The translations under genes and the position numbers were made by a program. 18,861 nucleotides of DNA. Origin: Pseudoselenomonas ruminantium (GTDB lineage Bacteria > Bacillota > Negativicutes > Selenomonadales > Selenomonadaceae). The DNA lies in the NCBI GenBank assembly GCA_002448495.1, contig DJYL01000151.1:1-18861 (forward strand). The letters are read 5' to 3'. The stretch's first letter is position 1, and each line of letters opens with the position of its first letter. Shown one piece after another: positions 1 through 7,145 of this stretch. The notes beneath the pieces were generated by a model. That model was given only the letters and a program-made list of their open reading frames with translations, was not told the origin of the DNA and ran no database searches.

Positions 1-106
1 AAAATTACTCCCCGTTCACCCCAAACAACGCATGAACTGGATACCTTCAGCACAAACTGCCCGATAAACTGCAATTTCACACATCCTTTTTGTATTATGA
101 CCTTCG

Positions 107-300
107 CTATACACAGCAAACTGTGGATAACATTGCCAATTTAACACAGGTTATCCACAGAATCCACAGGATTATGCACAAGCTATCTGTGGATAACCTA
201 TTTTAAGCATAATACCTTATAGCAATATCAGGTATCAAAAATAGAGAACGTAATCCCCGGTATATCGGGTATAAATGATAACAGTTCTAACTGTGCATAA
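107..300. other. DnaA-box cluster (possible replication origin or DnaA-regulated region)
   Basis: Exact or near-exact DnaA boxes (TTATCCACA and relatives) occur at 122-130 (minus, perfect), 151-159 (plus, perfect), 172-180 (plus, TTATGCACA), 188-196 (minus, perfect) and 292-300 (minus, TTATGCACA). A one-mismatch box lies at 107-115 (CTATACACA). Four lie within 75 bases in both orientations, which is the layout of a bacterial oriC or of a dnaA promoter region. A short perfect inverted repeat (ACAGTT-CT-AACTGT, 281-294) touches the last box. The whole of 1-400 carries no convincing gene. No dnaA, dnaN or rpmH is in the window, so oriC is inference; the orientation of most genes here (head-on to a rightward fork) is a point against it. 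Confidence 0.6.
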
Positions 301-345
301 TTCTAATTTACATAAATTTATCTGTGAGGCTAGTGTATAAAGTAC

Positions 346-390
346 AAAGCCGCTGAATTGAGCAAATTCAATGCTCAATTCAGCGGCTTT
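346..390 (-). terminator. Strong hairpin terminator after the small exported-protein gene
   Basis: A perfect 19-bp stem (346-364 with 372-390) encloses a 7-base loop. It lies about 10 bases beyond the stop of the minus-strand gene ending at 401. The stem itself ends in UUU on either strand, so it may act in both directions, but the U tail on the minus strand is short. Confidence 0.75.
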
Positions 391-400
391 TGTTAATCTC

Positions 401-730
401 TTAGATGTATTGAAGAACGATATACAGTATATCGTTAGCACGCTTATTCCCAGATACCGGACGCCAAGTATCTTTTCCCATATCTGCCTCTACAGCATCA
501 CCATACTGCCATACTCCGCCCTTCTGACGGAAAGCAAAGATTGTAGGATGTCTAGCGCCATCAAATAAAACTTTGACCGAATAATAGCCATTTTCTTTTC
601 TTATACTTCTTTCAGAGACAGTAACATCATCAACATGCACATTGGCATAGGTCGTGTTAGTAGAAGCTATCTGGCTGCCAGAGAAGAAAGCTACGCTCAA
701 CATCACGACCAACAAAATTCTTTTCATCAT
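401..730 (-). CDS. Small exported protein of unknown function
   Basis: This encodes about 109 residues: a basic start (MMKRI), a hydrophobic segment and a signal-peptidase-like site near the 'TYA' before NVHVDD, then a mature domain of about 80 residues. The mature part is rich in beta-type residues with several aromatics (YYSVKVLF, FAFRQ, WQYGD, TWRPV) and has no cysteine. I do not recognise the family. Start choice: an in-frame GTG at 739 sits directly on the ribosome site, whereas ATG at 730 lies 8 bases after AAGGAG (744-739), so 730 is preferred. A TATAAT-like -10 is at 766-771 (minus) with no clear -35. It stands alone and ends at a strong hairpin. Most likely a secreted or periplasmic small protein. 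Confidence 0.6.
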   Translation of the reverse strand: MMKRILLVVMLSVAFFSGSQIASTNTTYANVHVDDVTVSERSIRKENGYYSVKVLFDGARHPTIFAFRQKGGVWQYGDAVEADMGKDTWRPVSGNKRANDILYIVLQYI

Positions 731-788
731 TTTGTTCACTCCTTAAAAACATCTAATTCTCACTAATTATAAATATATCACGCCCTTG

Positions 789-932
789 CTATAACTTGTA
801 CAAGCGTCTGGCGCTGGTGTAGGACATGTTCAGCAGGTCAGCTATCCTCCTGTAAAACACTCCTTCCTTATCGTGCATGACATAGATACTATAGCCCTGG
901 TCAAGCATGTCAAACTTCTTTGGACGGCCTGA
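789..932 (-). pseudogene. Broken remnant of an HTH-type DNA-binding or recombinase protein
   Basis: An open frame of about 48 codons ends at a TAG at 789-791. It begins with a GRPKK motif and ends with a helix-turn-helix-like stretch (RRIADLLNMSYTSARRLYK). The 'GRPKK...IA..L..S..T..R.Y' pattern resembles the C-terminal DNA-binding part of serine recombinases or small transposon-linked HTH proteins. There is no start codon or ribosome site in this frame. An upstream ATG (MYKKY) sits in a neighbouring frame just before the A- and T-rich run, as expected after an indel. It lies just before the AT-rich ATPase gene and may be a scar of the event that brought that gene in. The family assignment is weak. 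Confidence 0.4.
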
Positions 933-1006
933 GAAAATATTTTTTATACATCAGCAAATATACGTTTAGGGCGTGTTGGAATAAAGTCGCCGATTTGTGA
1001 AATTTG

Positions 1007-1036
1007 TTGTATCACGGATAATAAACTTGATATAAT
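1007..1036 (+). promoter_or_regulatory. Promoter of the AAA/DUF4143 gene
   Basis: TTGTAT at 1007-1012 and a perfect TATAAT at 1031-1036 are separated by 18 bp. This places the transcription start just after the earlier in-frame ATG at 1046 or very near it, which supports translation from ATG 1076 with its own TGGAGGT site (1064-1070). Confidence 0.55.
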
Positions 1037-1075
1037 TTGTAATTCATGGTATTATTATTACAATGGAGGTGCATT

Positions 1076-2383
1076 ATGGAAGAAATTAAGCAACGCAACA
1101 TATATCTTAAGCAATTATTGTCTTTTAAGGACCAGGAACCAGTCAAAATCATTACTGGTATCAGACGCTGTGGGAAATCAACCGTAATGAAGTTAATGAT
1201 GCAATATCTGATTGAGCATGATACTCCATCTGAACAAATAATCTATATGAATTTTGAATCTAATCAGTTTGATGATTTTGACCGTAAGCAAGTCTATCAA
1301 TATGTAAAAGAAAGAATCATTACAGGAAAGAAAATGTATATCTTTCTTGATGAGCCACAGACTATAGAAAACTGGAATAAGACCGTAAATTCATTTCAGG
1401 TTGATTTTAATTGCGATATATATATAACAGGTTCAAATGCTTACTTATTATCGTCTGAATATGCTACTTATTTATCTGGTAGATATGTTGAAATAAAGAT
1501 GTTGCCTTTATCTTTTAATGAGTTCATAACTTTTCAAGGATATACATTAAAAGATTATGTTTCACCAATCGGTGAACAGAGAAAACGTGCCTACGATTCT
1601 ATGGGCGAAATGACAGAAATGGCAGATATATTCGAGGCATATGTTCGTTATGGCGGCTTCCCGGTTTTGAGTGATATAGGACTTGAACAGGACAAAGTTT
1701 TAGCTATATTAGATGGCATATACAACACAGTTGTAAAAAGAGATATAATTGACCGTGCTAATTTAAAGCCTAATTCCCACACCATAGATTCCGTCCTGCT
1801 TGAAAAGATATGTCAATTCCTCGCTGATAATATTGGCAGCAGTATTTCCTTTAACAATATCAGCAATACGTTAGTATCTAATAAAATGTTGCAGGAAAGA
1901 AAAAGGCATGGAAAGCCAGCTGTCAGAACCATTTCCAATTATGTAGACGATATGACGGAAGCATATCTTTTTTATCCCATAAAAAGATTTGATATAAAAG
2001 GTAAGGAGTATTTACAAACTCTCGGTAAATATTACATGGTAGATACAGGGCTTAGAAATTATCTGCTAGGTTACCGAGGGATAGATACCGGGCACCAAAT
2101 TGAAAACATCGTCTACTTTGAATTACTTCGCCGAGGGTATGATGTAGCTGTTGGAAAAATTGGCAATAAAGAAGTAGACTTTATTGCTATAAAAGGTGAA
2201 GAAAAAATATATTATCAAGTTACGCAAGAGATGCGCTCTGAAGAAACCATTACACGAGAACTAGCTCCTTTAAAAGAGATAAAAGATAACTTTCCTAAGA
2301 TTGTATTAACCTTAGATAGTAATATCAAACTGACAGAGGATGGTATAAGAATTATAAATTTATTGGATTTCTTGTTAAGCTAA
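1076..2383 (+). CDS. AAA-family ATPase with C-terminal DUF4143 domain
   Basis: A 435-residue protein of the common AAA_14/DUF4143 family: cytoplasmic ATPases of unknown role found in many bacteria and archaea, often in accessory DNA. Walker A is GIRRCGKST at residues 28-36. Walker B is MYIFLDEPQ in roughly the first quarter. The C-terminal half has the DUF4143 pattern (YYMVDTGLRN), then a nuclease-fold-like end (RGYDV...GNKEVDFIAI...YYQV) as seen in these proteins. ATG 1076 is chosen over 1046 because TGGAGGT lies 5 bases before it. The gene stands alone between its own promoter and terminator. It is clearly more AT-rich than the Moco and nitrogen genes to its right and follows a broken HTH remnant, so I infer horizontal acquisition. 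Family assignment is secure, function unknown. Confidence 0.9.
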   Translation: MEEIKQRNIYLKQLLSFKDQEPVKIITGIRRCGKSTVMKLMMQYLIEHDTPSEQIIYMNFESNQFDDFDRKQVYQYVKERIITGKKMYIFLDEPQTIENWNKTVNSFQVDFNCDIYITGSNAYLLSSEYATYLSGRYVEIKMLPLSFNEFITFQGYTLKDYVSPIGEQRKRAYDSMGEMTEMADIFEAYVRYGGFPVLSDIGLEQDKVLAILDGIYNTVVKRDIIDRANLKPNSHTIDSVLLEKICQFLADNIGSSISFNNISNTLVSNKMLQERKRHGKPAVRTISNYVDDMTEAYLFYPIKRFDIKGKEYLQTLGKYYMVDTGLRNYLLGYRGIDTGHQIENIVYFELLRRGYDVAVGKIGNKEVDFIAIKGEEKIYYQVTQEMRSEETITRELAPLKEIKDNFPKIVLTLDSNIKLTEDGIRIINLLDFLLS

Positions 2384-2421
2384 GAATTGAAGAGTATATT
2401 TTATTATTGAACGCAAATGCA

Positions 2422-2460
2422 CCCCGACATACATTATTTGTTGTATGTCGGGGCGTTTTT
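2422..2460 (+). terminator. Intrinsic terminator of the AAA/DUF4143 gene
   Basis: A perfect 12-bp GC-rich stem (2422-2433 with 2442-2453) with an 8-base loop is followed by a T run from 2456. It lies 39 bases after the stop codon. The Moco operon converges on the same region from the right; for that strand I see only a weak 4-bp GC hairpin at 2509-2519. Confidence 0.9.
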
Positions 2461-2530
2461 CTCTCTTGCTGCTGCGGTCTTTGCACATCTTTGTAATGCA
2501 CACAATAAGCCCAACGGGCGCCTTAGTATA

Positions 2531-3466
2531 TCATTGTAACCGTCCGCACTCTCCAGTCTCTCCCCGCAGGATATCAATCCCGTGTTTGAGCGGTGGCAGG
2601 ATAAAGCCCAGACATTCTTCCACAGCTTTTTTACTGCCCGGCAGGTTCACAATCAGGCTGCGGCGGCAGATGCCGGCCTGCGCGCGGCTGAGCATAGCCC
2701 TGTCGGTGATTTTGAGCGACATGTTCCGCATGGCTTCGGGAATGCCGGGAGCCAGCCTCTCGCAGACCGCCAGTGTCGCTTCCGGCGTAATATCGCGTGG
2801 GGAAAAGCCTGTGCCGCCGGTAGTCGCGATAAGCGCCACCCCCCGTTCAGCCAGTTCCCGCATCCTGGCTTCCAGCTGTTCCTGTTCATCGGGCAGAACG
2901 GTCTTTTCCACTACGGTATAGCCATTTGCCGCAAGGATTTCCGCCACCTTGGCGCCGCTTTCATCCACGCGCTCACCGCGGCTCCCCTTGTCGCTGGCGG
3001 TGATGACGGCAGCTTCCAGCGGCATTTTTTCGCCGGGCTGAACCAGTTCCAATTCATCCCCCACTTTGACCTCGCCGCCATGCAGCACGCGGCCAAAGAT
3101 GCCCTCCCGGGGCATAATGCAGTCACCGACCTGCTGACGAATCGCACAGCCTTTATGACATTCCTTGCCAATCTGCGTGATTTCAAACCAGACTTCTCCT
3201 GCTCTCAGCCGTGTGCCAATGGGCAGTTCCTTAAAGCGGAACCCAGCGGCCACGATATTTTCCCCGAAGGCACCGAAATCCACCTTCACGCCCAGCTTGC
3301 GAAAATCCTCTATTTCCTGCAAGCCTAAAAAGCTCACCTGCCGATGCCATTTGCCCGCATGGGCATCGCCTTTGATGCCCCATTCCGTAGCAAATACAAC
3401 TTTATCCGTCTGCGTTTTAAGCGTTCCCTTTTTTTCACTGGTGCATAGTGCATGAATCTTGCCCAT
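2531..3466 (-). CDS. MOSC domain fused to a MogA/MoaB-type molybdopterin adenylyltransferase domain
   Basis: A cytoplasmic protein of 311 residues with two parts. Residues 1 to about 150 form a MOSC domain (GKECHKGC, then REGIFGRVLHGG and KVGDE), a fold of sulfur-carrier and Moco-binding proteins. From about 152 (AAVITASDKGSRGE) it is a MogA/MoaB domain with the molybdopterin-binding motif TTGGTGFSPRDITPEAT and the late NLPGSKKAVEECL. MogA adenylylates molybdopterin before metal insertion by MoeA. It is the last gene of the Moco operon, 6 bases after moaA, and its ribosome site (GGGAGG) lies inside the last codons of moaA, so translation is probably coupled. ATG 3466 is chosen; a TTG directly before it (3469) is possible. 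The MOSC part may deliver sulfur or hold the cofactor; that is inference. Confidence 0.9.
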   Translation of the reverse strand: MGKIHALCTSEKKGTLKTQTDKVVFATEWGIKGDAHAGKWHRQVSFLGLQEIEDFRKLGVKVDFGAFGENIVAAGFRFKELPIGTRLRAGEVWFEITQIGKECHKGCAIRQQVGDCIMPREGIFGRVLHGGEVKVGDELELVQPGEKMPLEAAVITASDKGSRGERVDESGAKVAEILAANGYTVVEKTVLPDEQEQLEARMRELAERGVALIATTGGTGFSPRDITPEATLAVCERLAPGIPEAMRNMSLKITDRAMLSRAQAGICRRSLIVNLPGSKKAVEECLGFILPPLKHGIDILRGETGECGRLQ

Positions 3467-3472
3467 CAAAAA

Positions 3473-4462
3473 TTAACCTCCCACCTGATACATAGCGCGG
3501 CTGTCCCGCGCGGTATTCTCACTATCCGTAAATAAATGCTCGGCAGGTTTGCGGTAAATCGCCTGCCGCAAGGCCAGCTTCAAATTATCATCACTGATGC
3601 CATTTCTGAGCAGCTCCCGCAGGTTCAGCCCGTTTTTCTGATTCAGGCACAGCTTCAAAAAGCCTTCGGCGGTAAGCCGCACGCGGTTGCACGTTGCGCA
3701 GAACTTGTGTTCCATGGCATCGATAAAGCCCACCTGTCCCGCAAAACCAGCCAGCCGATAATATTCCGCAGGGCCTTGCAAGGGGTCGGCCTTTTTCCCC
3801 ACAGGCCGCAGTCTGCCATAAGTTTTTTCGAGTCTAGCCTGTACTTCTGCCATCGGCACCCCCCGATAGCCCACCTCATAGGCACAGCCAATGGGCATAA
3901 GTTCAATATAGCGCACCTTCACGGGATAATCCTTCGCCAGCTCCGCAAGAGCCGGAATTTCTCCATCATTTACCTCATAGATGGGCACACAGTTGAACTT
4001 GATGTTCCGAAGCCCTGAAGAGAGCATCTTTTCCACGCCCGCCTGCACCTGTGCAAACAGCGGACGGCGGGTAATTTCGGCAAAGGTTTCCGGCTGCAAG
4101 GTGTCCAGACTGATGTTCAACCCCGTAAGCCCTGCACGCACCAAATCCGCGCCCATTGCCGAAAGCAGTACGCCATTGGTGGTCAGCACGACCTGTTCAA
4201 TGCCGGGAATCTGCCGGATAGCATGGATTAATTCCACGATATTGCGGCGCACCAGTGGTTCACCACCGGTCAGACGGACTTTTTTGACACCCAGAGCCGC
4301 CAGAGTCTGCACAATGCGCAAGATTTCCGCAAAGGTCAGTATGTCCTCATGGCGCATTTTGGCTACGCCCGCTTCCGGCATACAGTAACGGCAGCGCAGG
4401 TTGCAGCGATCAGTCAGCGAAATGCGCACATATTCGATTTTTCGCTCGTATTGGTCTTGCAT
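3473..4462 (-). CDS. moaA: GTP 3',8-cyclase MoaA (first step of molybdenum cofactor synthesis)
   Basis: Radical-SAM enzyme of 329 residues that, with MoaC, turns GTP into cyclic pyranopterin monophosphate. The N-terminal cluster motif is C20-x3-C24-x2-C27 (DRCNLRCRYC). The second, substrate-binding cluster is C255-x2-C258-x13-C272 (FCATCNRVR...LC), matching the known MoaA spacing. The conserved C-terminal Gly-Gly tail is intact (YQVGG). The SAM-binding GGEP motif is in LTGGEPLVRR. All residues needed for an active enzyme are present. It sits third in the operon, 13 bases after moeA. moaC, moaD, moaE and molybdate transport genes are not in this window. Confidence 0.97.
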   Translation of the reverse strand: MQDQYERKIEYVRISLTDRCNLRCRYCMPEAGVAKMRHEDILTFAEILRIVQTLAALGVKKVRLTGGEPLVRRNIVELIHAIRQIPGIEQVVLTTNGVLLSAMGADLVRAGLTGLNISLDTLQPETFAEITRRPLFAQVQAGVEKMLSSGLRNIKFNCVPIYEVNDGEIPALAELAKDYPVKVRYIELMPIGCAYEVGYRGVPMAEVQARLEKTYGRLRPVGKKADPLQGPAEYYRLAGFAGQVGFIDAMEHKFCATCNRVRLTAEGFLKLCLNQKNGLNLRELLRNGISDDNLKLALRQAIYRKPAEHLFTDSENTARDSRAMYQVGG

Positions 4463-4475
4463 AAAATCCAGTCCT

Positions 4476-5687
4476 TTACTTCACTTTGTACAAGCGTACG
4501 ATATCCACTTCCGTCTCTTTGGCCAGTTTTCCCGTACCGGCCGGAATATCGACAAAGGCATTACAGCCCACCACCGAGAATAAACTCCCCGACGCATGCT
4601 GCTCCGGCAGGCGTACCCTGCCATTTTCGTAATAAGCCCGAATGAAGCGCCGTCCCTTACTCTCCTTGGGGAACGCGTCGGTTAACACCGCCTGCGCGCG
4701 CTGCGGCAGAATTTTATCGTTTCCGCTGATTTGTGCCAGCACCGGCACCGCAATAAGCTCAAATGTAGCATATGAGGCAAAGGGATTCCCCGACAGGGCC
4801 AGCCCTAAGGTTTCGCCCATGGTATAAGCCAGGGCTGGGCCGCCCGGCTTCATGGACACCCGCCAGAAAAGACGCTGGCCCACTTTTGCTGCCACGCCGT
4901 GCATAATATCCTTTTTGCCCACGGACACGCCGCCCGTAGTCAGGAATACATCCACCTTATCCCGAAAACCGGCAATTACCCTGGCCGCTTCGGCTACATC
5001 ATCAGGCAGAATGCCCACGACTTCCGGAGTAAAACCCAGTTCCTGCAAGCGGGCAGCCAGCAGATAGAGATTGCTGTTATATATCTTGCCGGGAGACAGC
5101 GGCTGACCGGGCTGCAAAAGTTCATCGCCGGTGCTGGCGATGGCAATGCGCAGATTGCGCAGAACCTTGACCGTGGCGTAACCCATGCTCGCCAATACGC
5201 CAATATGCGCGGCAGTCAGCTTAGCTCCTTTTTTAGCCAGCTTTGTCCCTTTTTTAATATCCTCTCCTGCATAGCAGAAATTCGTGTACGGCTCAATGCT
5301 AAAGGGCACAACGAGCTTCTCCCCATCCGCCGTTACATCTTCCTGCCGTACCACACAGTTGCAGCCTTGCGGAATGGCGCCGCCGGTCATAATGCGCAGG
5401 GCACAGCCTTCCGGCACAGCTCTTGCAAAATAATCGCCCGCACATTCCTCACCGATAATGCGGAAACTGGCGGGATTGTCCGCACTATGCCCTGCCGTAC
5501 ATTCCGCCGCAAACGTGTAACCATCCAAAGGCGAACGGTTAAAGGGCGGATTGGCAAACTCCGCCACATAATCTTCCGCCAAAATCCTCCCCAAAGCGGA
5601 AAGCAGGGGAACTTCCTCCACAGCCGTTACCCTGTGGCAATGTGTCCGCAAAAGGTCTACCGCTTTTTCCAAAGCTAAATCCTGCAT
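4476..5687 (-). CDS. moeA: Molybdopterin molybdenumtransferase MoeA
   Basis: A 403-residue cytoplasmic enzyme that inserts molybdate into adenylylated molybdopterin. Visible family motifs in order: NRSPLDGYTF (domain with the SPLDG loop), RIMTGGAIPQGCN, STGDELLQPG followed by GKIYNSN, TTGGVSVGKKD, and MKPGGPALAY followed by LALSGNP. Length fits MoeA. The frame extends to 5717, but ATG 5687 (MQDLALEK) is preceded by a G-rich ribosome site (AAAGGGGGCG), while the longer start would overlap the gene before it. Second gene of the Moco operon. Two MoeA-related proteins in one operon may serve different metals or targets, or the upstream one may be a binding or sensing protein. Confidence 0.95.
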   Translation of the reverse strand: MQDLALEKAVDLLRTHCHRVTAVEEVPLLSALGRILAEDYVAEFANPPFNRSPLDGYTFAAECTAGHSADNPASFRIIGEECAGDYFARAVPEGCALRIMTGGAIPQGCNCVVRQEDVTADGEKLVVPFSIEPYTNFCYAGEDIKKGTKLAKKGAKLTAAHIGVLASMGYATVKVLRNLRIAIASTGDELLQPGQPLSPGKIYNSNLYLLAARLQELGFTPEVVGILPDDVAEAARVIAGFRDKVDVFLTTGGVSVGKKDIMHGVAAKVGQRLFWRVSMKPGGPALAYTMGETLGLALSGNPFASYATFELIAVPVLAQISGNDKILPQRAQAVLTDAFPKESKGRRFIRAYYENGRVRLPEQHASGSLFSVVGCNAFVDIPAGTGKLAKETEVDIVRLYKVK

Positions 5688-5700
5688 AACTACGCCCCCT

Positions 5701-6732
5701 TTAATGCTGGAATCCACAGGCCGGGTAGTGACAGACCTTGCAATTCATACAAAGCCCCCCTATGCCAAAATGACGGATTTCCCTGCGTGTCAGCTTTTCT
5801 CCGGTAATCACCCGGGGCAAAACCAAATCAAATATCGTGCGTCCGGCATACATCACGCAGCCGGGCAGACCCATAACGGGGATTTCTTTCTCCCCTTTGG
5901 CCACATACCCCAGCAGAAACATGGCACCGGGCAGAGTCGGTGCCCCATAGGTTACAATCTGTGCGCCGGCATCCCGAATGGCGGCAGGCGTGCGGTCATC
6001 CGGGTCAACGCTCATGCCGCCGGTACAGATGACCATATCCATGCCCAGTTCAATGAGTTCTTCGATATGCTTTTGCGTGTGCTCTGCCACATCATCCGAC
6101 AGACGGTGCTCATTGATGCGCAGGCCAAAGGCGTTGAGTTTTTCTGCAATCACCGGCGTAAACGTATCTTCAATGCGGCCTAAGAACACTTCCGTTCCCG
6201 TAGTCACCACGCCTACTTTGAGATTTTGCCGATAGGGGCGCAGGCGTAAAAGCGGCTTGTCTCCTGCTGCCTCCTTCACCTGCTCCATTTTTTCCTTCTT
6301 GATGACCAGGGGAATCACCCGCATCCCTGCCAGCTTCTGCCCTTTCTTTACGGGCATATTCTGCGGCAGGGTGGCAATGGTCACATCATCCAGCTCATTC
6401 ACCGCATCAAAACGCGCTTCATCCACCTGAAAAATGCCGTCTGCCGTCGCCGTCAGTTCAATCTTTCCTTCCTTCGGCTCTGACGCGGTCATATAGTCAT
6501 TCTGGCAAAGCTGGCGCAAAATTTCCGCCGCATCATTTTCATGAAGCACCGTATCGTCATTTTCCCAGACGTAAATATGGTCTTTGCCCATAGACAGCAA
6601 AACCGGCACATCTTCAGCCTGAATCACATGCCCCTTGCGGAAACGGGCATCCTTCGTCACACCCTTGATAATCTGGGTTAAATCATGGCAGAGAATCTGC
6701 CCAACCGCGTCCTCTGTACGCATTTCCTTCAT
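5701..6732 (-). CDS. MoeA-like molybdopterin-binding protein with a cysteine-rich C-terminal tail
   Basis: A 343-residue protein and the first gene of the Moco operon. Residues from about 170 to 320 form a MogA/MoeA-type molybdopterin-binding domain (VGVVTTGTEVFLGR, CTGGMSVDPDDRTPAAI, VMGLPGCVMYAGRTIFD). The N-terminal 160 residues resemble the other MoeA regions only loosely. The protein ends in C-x2-C-x2-C-x4-C (LCMNCKVCHYPACGF), which looks like a metal or Fe-S site; I recall this tail in clostridial relatives of this family. Start ATG 6732 follows AGGGAGAG; the open frame continues to 6795 but that would run through the leader terminator. Expression is probably set by the riboswitch directly upstream. 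Exact reaction unknown. Confidence 0.85.
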   Translation of the reverse strand: MKEMRTEDAVGQILCHDLTQIIKGVTKDARFRKGHVIQAEDVPVLLSMGKDHIYVWENDDTVLHENDAAEILRQLCQNDYMTASEPKEGKIELTATADGIFQVDEARFDAVNELDDVTIATLPQNMPVKKGQKLAGMRVIPLVIKKEKMEQVKEAAGDKPLLRLRPYRQNLKVGVVTTGTEVFLGRIEDTFTPVIAEKLNAFGLRINEHRLSDDVAEHTQKHIEELIELGMDMVICTGGMSVDPDDRTPAAIRDAGAQIVTYGAPTLPGAMFLLGYVAKGEKEIPVMGLPGCVMYAGRTIFDLVLPRVITGEKLTRREIRHFGIGGLCMNCKVCHYPACGFQH

Positions 6733-6754
6733 AAAAAAACTCTCCCTATAATAC

Positions 6755-6792
6755 AAAAAGACTATCCTCTCCATGCGAAAAAGGATAGTCTT
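6755..6792 (-). terminator. Leader terminator of the Moco operon (riboswitch expression platform)
   Basis: On the minus strand an 11-bp perfect stem (6758-6768 with 6782-6792) is followed by a five-U tail (6759-6755), ending 23 bases before the first start codon. The upstream segment 6804-6809 (UAGUCU in RNA) is exactly complementary to the first arm of this stem (6786-6791, AGACUA), so an antiterminator can form instead. Confidence 0.8.
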
Positions 6793-6803
6793 CACCTAAT
6801 GCC

Positions 6804-6924
6804 AGACTACGGTAAACAGAGATACCCCTTTTCAAAATGGAAGGTCCTGCCGTTTCCAGCAGGGCCCCGGCGCAATATCATAGCCGCTTAACAGCCTGCC
6901 TTAGATATTTTTGCTCGGAGTTAT
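6804..6924 (-). promoter_or_regulatory. Probable molybdenum-cofactor (Moco) riboswitch
   Basis: The minus-strand leader of the Moco operon folds into a multi-helix element. P1 pairs 6917-6924 (AUAACUCC, one bulge) with 6822-6828 (GGGGUAU). An AAUAUC/GAUAUU helix joins 6904-6909 with 6874-6879. A 7-bp helix at 6846-6863 is capped by a GAAA tetraloop. The 3' segment (ACCUUCCAUUUUGAAAAGGG) lines up well with my memory of the corresponding part of the E. coli moaA Moco leader, with the closing P1 strand in the same place, and the CUCCGAGC near the 5' end also recurs in that family. The class is therefore inferred from recalled consensus and from the genes controlled; the helices and the terminator/antiterminator switch are seen directly. 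It is likely to reduce readthrough when cofactor is plentiful. Confidence 0.65.
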
Positions 6925-6945
6925 ATACGTTTGCTCTTATTCGAT

Positions 6946-6951
6946 ATTATA
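6946..6951 (-). promoter_or_regulatory. -10 element of the Moco operon promoter
   Basis: A perfect TATAAT on the minus strand would start transcription near 6939, about 15 bases before helix P1 of the riboswitch. No good -35 sequence is seen at the usual spacing, so an activator may be needed or the promoter is weak. Confidence 0.5.
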
Positions 6952-7022
6952 CACTATTTTACCGATTTGTGCTTGTAGTTTTTTTACCGTATTAGCCGAT
7001 TTTGTATACATAACTTTACAAC

Positions 7023-7051
7023 TTGACACATCAATCGTCAAAGGCTATAAT
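7023..7051 (+). promoter_or_regulatory. Consensus promoter of amtB-glnK
   Basis: A perfect TTGACA (7023-7028), a 17-bp spacer and a perfect TATAAT (7046-7051): an ideal housekeeping-sigma promoter. Transcription would start near 7058, leaving a leader of about 165 bases. Such a strong promoter fits control by antitermination in the leader rather than by activation. Confidence 0.9.
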
Positions 7052-7068
7052 GACCTCATAAGCAAACA

Positions 7069-7145
7069 GGACAACGTTGTCCCCCGCATCAGGTACCGGA
7101 TGCGGGGGATTTGTGCGTTCATAGCGTTTTGGACAAAGGCGTCCA
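7069..7145 (+). promoter_or_regulatory. Probable ANTAR-protein target: two A1/G4 hexaloop hairpins in the amtB leader
   Basis: Two small hairpins share the same GGAC/GTCC stem. The first is 7069-7082 with hexaloop AACGUU. The second is 7130-7145 with hexaloop AAAGGC. Both loops have A at position 1 and G at position 4, the published requirement for binding by ANTAR-domain antiterminators such as those of nitrogen and ethanolamine genes. The 3' arm of the second hairpin is also part of the 5' arm of the terminator that follows, so the two exclude each other. A stable 8 to 10-bp GC hairpin (7081-7108) fills the space between them. The gene controlled, an ammonium transporter, is a typical ANTAR target. 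The ANTAR protein itself is not in this window. Confidence 0.75.

Noticed and set aside
254..270. Short inverted repeat CCCG-GTATAT-CGGG as an operator
   Set aside because: Only 4-bp arms and no promoter beside it; chance is a sufficient explanation.
235..441. Minus-strand open frame of 68 codons
   Set aside because: It runs through the 19-bp terminator and a DnaA box, has no ribosome site and no protein-like composition.
4899..5678. Long plus-strand open frame opposite moeA, and similar ones opposite moaA and the MOSC-MogA gene
   Set aside because: These are shadows of real genes on the other strand in GC-rich third-position DNA.
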